Positions 7,815 through 12,045 of a stretch of DNA of 12,045 bases are shown here, in pieces. The notes under the pieces are model-generated. The model saw nothing but the letters and a program-made list of their open reading frames with translations, was not told the origin of the DNA and did not search any database. Positions within the stretch are counted from its first letter, which is position 1, and the number at the start of each line of letters is the position of its first letter. This stretch comes from Ruminococcaceae bacterium UBA2806 (GTDB lineage: Bacteria > Bacillota > Clostridia > Oscillospirales > Acutalibacteraceae). The translations under genes and the position numbers were made by a program. The stretch covers positions 9,692-21,736 of the forward strand of contig DEHG01000067.1 in NCBI GenBank assembly GCA_002351795.1, given 5' to 3'.

Positions 7815-8371
7815 AAGAAGCTGATATGAGCTTTTGACATAAGCCTTACCGTCCTCGTCCTGATGGATTATCTGAACAACGATAAATATATCGGGATCCG
7901 GCACAACAGCATGTGTAGAGCAAAGCAATGCATAGTCTGTACCGTCGTCAACTGTATTTTTGCCAAGATATGCAAGCGGCGTACAGCTCACCCCGTCAAT
8001 ATACTGGAATATCTTATTGAAGGGTTTTGCAACTTCATCTGGAAGCTGACAGGATGAAAGATTTTCAGGCACTTCCATTGATCCGGGTGCAGGCTCGCCC
8101 GATAATGGATAGGAATGATCCTTTTAGCATAATCCTCGATATTAAAATCCTCAACGCTTGCAATTTCCGCATTTCCGTCTAAATGTTCGTAAACCGTTAC
8201 ATCTTTAAGTACACATTCTGCGCCGTTTTCCATACTTTGTTGTTTACATATCAAAGCATAATTTGAACCTGCAACTACCTGAGTGCCGTAATATGCCAGC
8301 GGGATAAGCGGCATACCATAATAGCTTTCCATAGCCTTTTCAAATGCTGACTGGACATGTGAGGGCAATCG
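7815..8371 (-). repeat. Tandem pair of cystatin-like domains
   Basis: Two units of about 80 residues share the pattern LPxxVxxxFxK, GxxxxPLAYxG, an NYAL(I)C or DYALLC strand, and a D-G-A turn. Unit 1 is at about 8371-8126 and unit 2 at about 8048-7815. Unit 1 contains GTQVVAGSNYALIC; QVVAG (8281-8267) is the classical inhibitory-loop signature of cystatins, followed by the normal NY. Unit 2 has NTVDDGTDYALLC at the same place, so its loop is degenerate. Domains of this type occur in secreted proteins of gut bacteria. Whether they inhibit papain-like proteases is not known. Frame break 1 lies between the two units. Confidence 0.65.
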
Positions 8372-8524
8372 TCCTCCCGTTGTTTCAGCGGTTACCGACC
8401 ATGATGAAGCAGCGCTTTGTGCGAATGTAGTAAGATACGCTGTCTGTGTCATAGGTACCGTAACTGCGAGTGATAGCATTACAGCTAAAATTCTTGATGT
8501 GTTTTTTGATCTCATAATGCATTG

Positions 8525-8530
8525 TCCTTT
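8525..8530 (-). promoter_or_regulatory. Ribosome binding site of the broken secreted-protein gene
   Basis: On the minus strand AAAGGA (8530-8525) lies 9 nt before the ATG at 8515. It fixes the start just ahead of a good signal peptide. Confidence 0.7.
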
Positions 8531-8555
8531 CTAAAGAATAGAATATTTATAGTTT

Positions 8556-8584
8556 ATTTTATCACAAATAACATAAATAGTAAA
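8556..8584 (-). promoter_or_regulatory. Candidate sigma-A promoter for the secreted-protein gene
   Basis: On the minus strand TTTACT (8584-8579), a 17-nt spacer and TAAAAT (8561-8556) match the vegetative consensus at 4/6 and 5/6. A TGA just before the -10 gives an extended TGn element. The predicted start near 8549 leaves a leader of about 34 nt. The surroundings are very AT-rich, so chance matches are possible. Confidence 0.55.
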
Positions 8585-8761
8585 TAAATTTTAATTATTT
8601 TTGTATATGGCATATATAATTTGAAGTGTGAAAAAACAAAAATGATTTATACACACATTATTTTTTCGCTGGGGATTATAACCTCATAGTCTTTAAAACA
8701 GCAGCAATGGAGAAAAGTATGTTCTGAACAATTCGGAAAGCCAATATATAATAAAAAACTG
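8585..8761. other. AT-rich divergent intergenic region
   Basis: This segment separates the promoters of the two divergent genes. I see no ORF of worth. It holds an odd-centred inverted repeat TATATG-G-CATATA around 8604-8616, a TATAAT at 8615-8620 without a good -35, and an imperfect A/T hairpin at about 8628-8669 (GTGAAAAAA against TTTTTTCGC). None can be assigned a function by eye. Confidence 0.5.
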
Positions 8762-8790
8762 TTGATATACAATAGAAAATATGGTAGAAT
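8762..8790 (+). promoter_or_regulatory. Sigma-A promoter of the trmFO-plsX-rnc operon
   Basis: TTGATA (8762-8767), a 17-nt spacer and TAGAAT (8785-8790) fit the vegetative consensus, with TGG immediately before the -10 acting as an extended TGn element. Transcription should start near 8797, leaving a leader of about 94 nt before trmFO. Confidence 0.7.
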
Positions 8791-8819
8791 ATAATGGATA
8801 ATGTATATCAGGCAATAAT

Positions 8820-8835
8820 TAACAGAATTCTGTTA
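8820..8835. repeat. 16-bp perfect palindrome in the trmFO leader
   Basis: TAACAGAATTCTGTTA is a perfect palindrome starting about 24 nt downstream of the predicted transcription start. It has no loop, so as DNA it suits a dimeric repressor better than it suits an RNA hairpin. It matches no operator consensus I can name. Confidence 0.5.
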
Positions 8836-8890
8836 CATTAATATAAACTGCCATGTACGAACACAAATAATCACTAATCGGGAGTAACAA

Positions 8891-10228
8891 ATGGATAATA
8901 ATACAGATCAGCTGACAGTAAATGTGATCGGAGCCGGTCTTGCGGGCTGTGAAGCAGCCTGGCAGATCGCTGAACGAGGAATCAAGGTTAAGCTGTATGA
9001 AATGAAACCATATAAAAAAACGCCTGCACATTCGAGCGATCTTTTTTGCGAGCTTATCTGCTCCAATTCATTGAAGGCTGCAAGGGTCGAAAGTGCAGCC
9101 GGACTTCTTAAAGAGGAAATGCGCCGTCTTGGCAGCCTTCTGATGCAGTGTGCAGATAAATGCGCTGTACCTGCGGGCGGTGCTCTTGCTGTTGACAGGA
9201 ATGATTTTTCGAAGATGGTCACGGAAAAAATATGCGCTCATCCGAATATTGAGGTCATAGCGGAGGAAATAACGGATTTTCCGGAAGGTTCAGTGACAGT
9301 TGTTGCAACAGGACCGCTGACAAGCGAGGCTTTTTCTGAGAAAATAATTGAAAGATGCGGCGGAAGCCTGCATTTCTTTGATGCGGCAGCTCCTATTGTT
9401 ACTGCGGAAAGTATTGATATGGAATGTGCATTTACAGCCTCCCGATATGATAAGGGCGGGGATGACGCATATATAAACTGTCCGATGAATAAGCAGGAAT
9501 ATGAGGATTTTCATGCTGCACTTGTAAGCGCAGAACGTGCGCCGAGACATGATGTTGATGTTATGAACCCGAAGGTTTATGAAGGATGTATGCCTGTAGA
9601 GATACTTGCCGGAAGGGGAGTAGATACTCTGCGTTTCGGACCTATGAAGCCTGTAGGACTTAAAGACCCGAGGACAGGTCACAGACCATGGGCTGTATTG
9701 CAGCTGAGAACAGAAAACAGCGAAAAGACGCTTTATAATCTTGTCGGATTTCAGACAAATCTGAAATTTCCGGAGCAGAAAAGAGTTTTCGGTATGATAC
9801 CTGCTCTGAAAAATGCTGAATATGTAAGATACGGCGTTATGCACAGGAATACATTTCTTGATTCACCGAAGCTTTTGAATTCAGATTATGCTATGAAAAG
9901 TGACCCCGATCTGTTTTTTGCGGGACAGATGACAGGAGTTGAGGGCTATATGGAATCAGCCGGCAGCGGACTTCTTGCAGGCATTAACGCAGCAAGAAGG
10001 ATAATGGGCAAGCCTTCACTTATTCTGCCGAAGGAAACAATGCTCGGAGCGCTTGCGGATTATGTTGCAAACTGCGAATCAAAGGATTTCCAGCCGATGG
10101 GCGCAAATTTAGGTATCCTGCCGCCGCTTGATGTTCATATCCGTGACAAGCGTGAACGTGCCGCTGCATATGCAAAAAGAGCATTGGATGTGTTAGAGGA
10201 CAGCTGTAAGACGCAAGTTATAAAATAG
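8891..10228 (+). CDS. trmFO: Methylenetetrahydrofolate--tRNA-(uracil-5-)-methyltransferase TrmFO
   Basis: This 445-residue flavoprotein makes m5U54 (ribothymidine) in the T-loop of tRNA, using methylenetetrahydrofolate as carbon donor and FAD/NAD(P)H as reductant. The FAD-binding Rossmann motif VIGAGLAGCEAAW is at residues 12-24. LICSNSLKA at 55-63 carries Cys57, which aligns with the catalytic Cys53 of B. subtilis. EGCMPVE around residue 233 carries the second conserved cysteine (Cys226 in B. subtilis). The C-terminal block FQPMGANLGILPPL is typical. Length and both ends fit the family. GGGAG at 8880-8884 lies 6 nt before the ATG. It is first in a + strand run, 26 nt before plsX. In Bacillus trmFO sits near topA/xerC/codY instead, so the link with plsX and rnc is a different arrangement. 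Confidence 0.96.
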   Translation: MDNNTDQLTVNVIGAGLAGCEAAWQIAERGIKVKLYEMKPYKKTPAHSSDLFCELICSNSLKAARVESAAGLLKEEMRRLGSLLMQCADKCAVPAGGALAVDRNDFSKMVTEKICAHPNIEVIAEEITDFPEGSVTVVATGPLTSEAFSEKIIERCGGSLHFFDAAAPIVTAESIDMECAFTASRYDKGGDDAYINCPMNKQEYEDFHAALVSAERAPRHDVDVMNPKVYEGCMPVEILAGRGVDTLRFGPMKPVGLKDPRTGHRPWAVLQLRTENSEKTLYNLVGFQTNLKFPEQKRVFGMIPALKNAEYVRYGVMHRNTFLDSPKLLNSDYAMKSDPDLFFAGQMTGVEGYMESAGSGLLAGINAARRIMGKPSLILPKETMLGALADYVANCESKDFQPMGANLGILPPLDVHIRDKRERAAAYAKRALDVLEDSCKTQVIK

Positions 10229-10254
10229 ATCTGTCCCAGATTTGGAGGAAGATT

Positions 10255-11268
10255 ATGAAAGTTATAATTGATGCATTCGGAGGAGATAATGCTCCGCTTG
10301 CAGTACTGAAGGGAAGTATCCTTTCAGTAAAGGAAAATCCCGATATAAATATCGCCTTTGTCGGCAATGAGGATAAAATAAAAAAAAGTGCAGAGGAAAA
10401 CGGGCTGGATATTTCAGGCTTTGAGATATTTCATGCAGATTCCGAGCTTACAATGGAGGATGACCCCGGAGCAGTTCTCAAGGAAAAGAAGGACAGCTCA
10501 ATGGCTGTGGGTCTGAAGCTTGTATCTGAAGGAAAGGGCGACGCATTTGTCAGCGCAGGAAACAGCGGGGCTATCACACTTGGCGCAACAATCATCGTCA
10601 AGCGTATCAAGGGTGTAAAAAGACCTGCTTTTGCACCTATCATGCCGACCTCCGGCGGGCCGTTCATGCTTATAGACGGAGGGGCAAATGTTGAGGTGCG
10701 TCCGGAGATGTTAAGACAGTTTGCAATAATGGGCAGCGTTTATATGGAAAAGATACTCGGTATCGAAAATCCTAAAGTCGTGCTTGCAAATGTCGGAACA
10801 GAGGATCATAAGGGCGATACTCTCAGACGTGAGACGTTTGCACTGCTCAAACAGACTGATGTCAATTTTGTAGGCAATACGGAAGCAAGGGATATTCCAA
10901 CAGGTATTGCGGATGTCGTTGTTGCAGACGGTTTTACGGGAAATATCATTGCAAAGATGTATGAGGGTGCTGCAAAAGAAATTGTCGGAATGTTCAAGGG
11001 CGCATTTTATAAGAACCTTAAAACAAAGCTTGCAGCGCTTATGTTAAAAAAGGAAATGTATGAGCTGAAACAGTATTTTGATTATAACCGATATGGCGGC
11101 GCAGTTGTAATGGGCGTGAATAAACCTGTTTTCAAGGCTCATGGAAGTGCAAATGAAGTAGCGATCGCTGCTGCGATAAAGGCGGCAGCCGAATATGCGA
11201 AAACGGGAGCTATTGAACTTATAGCAAAGAAAATTGAAGAAATAAATAAACAAAGTACCGAGGGATAA
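10255..11268 (+). CDS. plsX: Phosphate acyltransferase PlsX
   Basis: PlsX converts acyl-ACP and inorganic phosphate to acyl-phosphate, the acyl donor for PlsY in the first step of phospholipid synthesis. It is a soluble protein that associates with the membrane surface. The 337-residue product has the family blocks IDAFGGDNAP (5-14), LTMEDDPGAVLKEKKDSSM (65-83), VSAGNSGA (99-106), LIDGGAN (139-145), GTEDHKGD (181-188) and ADGFTGN (224-230). The usual MGGD of the first block is FGGD here. GGAGG at 10244-10248 lies 6 nt before the ATG. rnc follows after only 2 nt. The acpP gene often found between plsX and rnc in Clostridia is not present. Confidence 0.96.
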   Translation: MKVIIDAFGGDNAPLAVLKGSILSVKENPDINIAFVGNEDKIKKSAEENGLDISGFEIFHADSELTMEDDPGAVLKEKKDSSMAVGLKLVSEGKGDAFVSAGNSGAITLGATIIVKRIKGVKRPAFAPIMPTSGGPFMLIDGGANVEVRPEMLRQFAIMGSVYMEKILGIENPKVVLANVGTEDHKGDTLRRETFALLKQTDVNFVGNTEARDIPTGIADVVVADGFTGNIIAKMYEGAAKEIVGMFKGAFYKNLKTKLAALMLKKEMYELKQYFDYNRYGGAVVMGVNKPVFKAHGSANEVAIAAAIKAAAEYAKTGAIELIAKKIEEINKQSTEG

Positions 11269-11270
11269 AA

Positions 11271-11945
11271 ATGAAAGAGCTTGAAAAGCGAATTGGATAT
11301 ACATATAAAAACATAGGATTTCTTGAAAATGCCCTGACTCATTCATCATATGCAAATGAGGTCAGACATGGAGCAAAAAGTAACGAAAGACTTGAATTTT
11401 TAGGCGATGCAGTACTCAGTATAGTTGTATCTGATTATATATACCGCAACTGTCCCAAGCTGCCGGAGGGCGAGCTTTCAAAGCTGAGAGCTGCGCTTGT
11501 ATGTGAAAAGAGTCTGTGCCGTTTTTCGGCGGCGCTTGGAGTTGGGGATTATCTGCGCTTGTCAAAAGGAGAAAAAAACCTCAGAGGAAACGAGCGTCCG
11601 TCCATACTTGCAGATGCGTTTGAAGCGATAATTGCCTCAATTTATCTTGACGGAGGGATGGAGAATGCAAGAAAGTTTGTCCTGCGTTTTGTTGAGCCGG
11701 AGATAAAGAATCCCAAGCCCAGGGCTTTTAAGGATTACAAGACCACTTTGCAGGAGATCATCCAGAAGAATCCGGAGGAGAAGCTTTCTTATGTGCTTAC
11801 AGGCGAGGAAGGTCCCGATCATGATAAACATTTCACTGTAGAGGTTCACCTTAATAACAATGTCATAGGCAAGGGCGGCGGCAGAAGCAAAAAGGAAGCC
11901 GAGCAGCAGGCAGCAAGGGAAGCACTCAAGCTTATGGGATACTGA
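11271..11945 (+). CDS. rnc: Ribonuclease III
   Basis: RNase III cuts double-stranded RNA, including rRNA precursors and structured mRNAs, in the cytoplasm with Mg2+. The 224-residue product has the signature NERLEFLGDAVLS at 38-50 with catalytic-type Glu42 and Asp46, and LADAFEAIIASIYLDGG at 113-129 with Asp115 and Glu118. The C-terminal double-stranded RNA-binding domain spans about 152-222 and ends in GKGGGRSKKEAEQQAA, the usual second RNA-contact motif. The length is normal. The start lies 2 nt after the plsX stop, with GAGGG just upstream inside plsX, so the two are translationally coupled. Confidence 0.97.
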   Translation: MKELEKRIGYTYKNIGFLENALTHSSYANEVRHGAKSNERLEFLGDAVLSIVVSDYIYRNCPKLPEGELSKLRAALVCEKSLCRFSAALGVGDYLRLSKGEKNLRGNERPSILADAFEAIIASIYLDGGMENARKFVLRFVEPEIKNPKPRAFKDYKTTLQEIIQKNPEEKLSYVLTGEEGPDHDKHFTVEVHLNNNVIGKGGGRSKKEAEQQAAREALKLMGY

Positions 11946-11965
11946 TCTGACAAAAGAGGTAAAGA

Positions 11966-12045
11966 ATGAAACTGATATCTTCCCAATTGTCAGACAGCAG
12001 AAAAAAGTCTTTTGTTGCTGCGGGCTGCTATTACCTTTTATTGCT
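11966..12045 (+). CDS. Start of an unidentified gene, cut by the window end
   Basis: An ATG at 11966 with AGAGG at 11955-11959 (6-nt spacing) opens a frame running off the right edge. The 26 visible residues begin MKLISSQLSDSRKKSF and continue into a short hydrophobic stretch, GCYYLLL. It is 20 nt after rnc and probably in the same operon. It does not begin like Smc or the Elp3-like radical SAM protein that often follow rnc in Clostridia. I do not recognise it. Confidence 0.5.
   Translation, partial: MKLISSQLSDSRKKSFVAAGCYYLLL

Larger units (their letters stand above)
5552..8515 (-). pseudogene. Broken secreted metallophosphoesterase with cystatin-like and Ig-like repeats
   Basis: Three overlapping reading frames (8515-7988, 8078-6786 and 6829-5552) join into one protein of about 985 residues if two frame breaks are bridged. 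The N-terminus has a Sec signal peptide: basic start MRSKNTSR, hydrophobic core, likely cleavage near FAQSA. Then come two cystatin-like repeats (8371-7815), a beta-rich segment, and a calcineurin-like phosphoesterase domain with SDIH (7445-7434), SGD (about 7337-7329), GNHD (7232-7221) and IQHAP (His at 6977-6975). The C-terminal part is an uncharacterised beta-rich stretch and three Ig-like repeats ending at the stop. Break 1 is at an A4 run (8122-8125 on the + strand); break 2 is near 6882-6885. The final GHxH metal motif of the phosphoesterase is missing in every frame around break 2, so the enzyme is probably dead even if the frame were restored. No LPXTG anchor or dockerin is seen. Its substrate is unknown. 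The start ATG has AAAGGA 9 nt upstream. Two homopolymer sequencing errors could explain the frame breaks but not the missing motif. Confidence 0.8.

Noticed and set aside
8122..8125. Programmed ribosomal frameshift at the A4 run
   Set aside because: The site (GCTAAAAGG) is not a classic X-XXY-YYZ slippery heptamer in the right frame, I saw no following pseudoknot or strong hairpin, and a second break plus loss of an active-site motif points to decay.
5552..8515. Three separate minus-strand genes instead of one broken gene
   Set aside because: The second and third frames have internal ATGs without good ribosome binding sites. Protein homology (repeat 1 to repeat 2, phosphoesterase into the C-terminal part) continues across both junctions in the shifted frame.
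8628..8669. Possible terminator or small RNA in the divergent intergenic region
   Set aside because: The inverted repeat is almost only A/T with a long imperfect interior and lies between two divergent genes, where no terminator is needed.
9290..9844. 184-residue open frame on the minus strand inside trmFO
   Set aside because: trmFO is conserved over its full length here; the antisense frame resembles no protein family.

Overview
The window looks like ordinary chromosome from a low-to-moderate-GC Gram-positive anaerobe, most likely a Ruminococcus-like member of the Clostridia (Oscillospiraceae). This is inferred from the Firmicutes-type gene set (folate-dependent TrmFO, TrmK, RqcH, PlsX, a Na/Pi transporter fused to PhoU), AG-rich Shine-Dalgarno sites, and a secreted protein with gut-Clostridia-style repeat domains. 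There are no tRNA or rRNA genes, CRISPR arrays or insertion sequences.

Positions 1-3396 (+ strand): the 3' end of a DUF1858 redox-disulfide gene, a hairpin without a real U-tract, then a tight cluster of trmK (tRNA m1A22 methyltransferase), a Nif3-like metal protein whose start overlaps the end of trmK, and rqcH (ribosome quality control). An AT-rich gap of 311 bp follows.

Positions 3708-5354 (+): a Na+/phosphate cotransporter-family protein with a C-terminal PhoU-like domain. It ends at a strong rho-independent terminator. A second, bidirectional terminator separates it from the convergent gene.

Positions 5552-8515 (- strand): one large secreted-protein gene that is now broken. In order it encodes a signal peptide, two tandem cystatin-like repeats (the first with an exact QVVAG signature), a beta-rich segment, a calcineurin-like metallophosphoesterase domain and three C-terminal Ig-like repeats. 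The reading frame is interrupted twice. The second break falls where the last metal-binding motif (GHxH) should be, and that motif is absent in all three frames. A good promoter and ribosome binding site remain upstream.

Positions 8762-12045 (+): a promoter (TTGATA-17-TAGAAT with an extended TG), a 16-bp perfect palindrome in the leader, then trmFO, plsX and rnc as a probable operon, and the start of an unidentified gene cut by the window end. The theme is housekeeping: tRNA modification, phospholipid initiation and RNA processing. acpP, often found between plsX and rnc, is absent.

I see no convincing new multi-gene system. The most interesting object is the decayed cystatin-like/phosphoesterase/Ig-like secreted protein.
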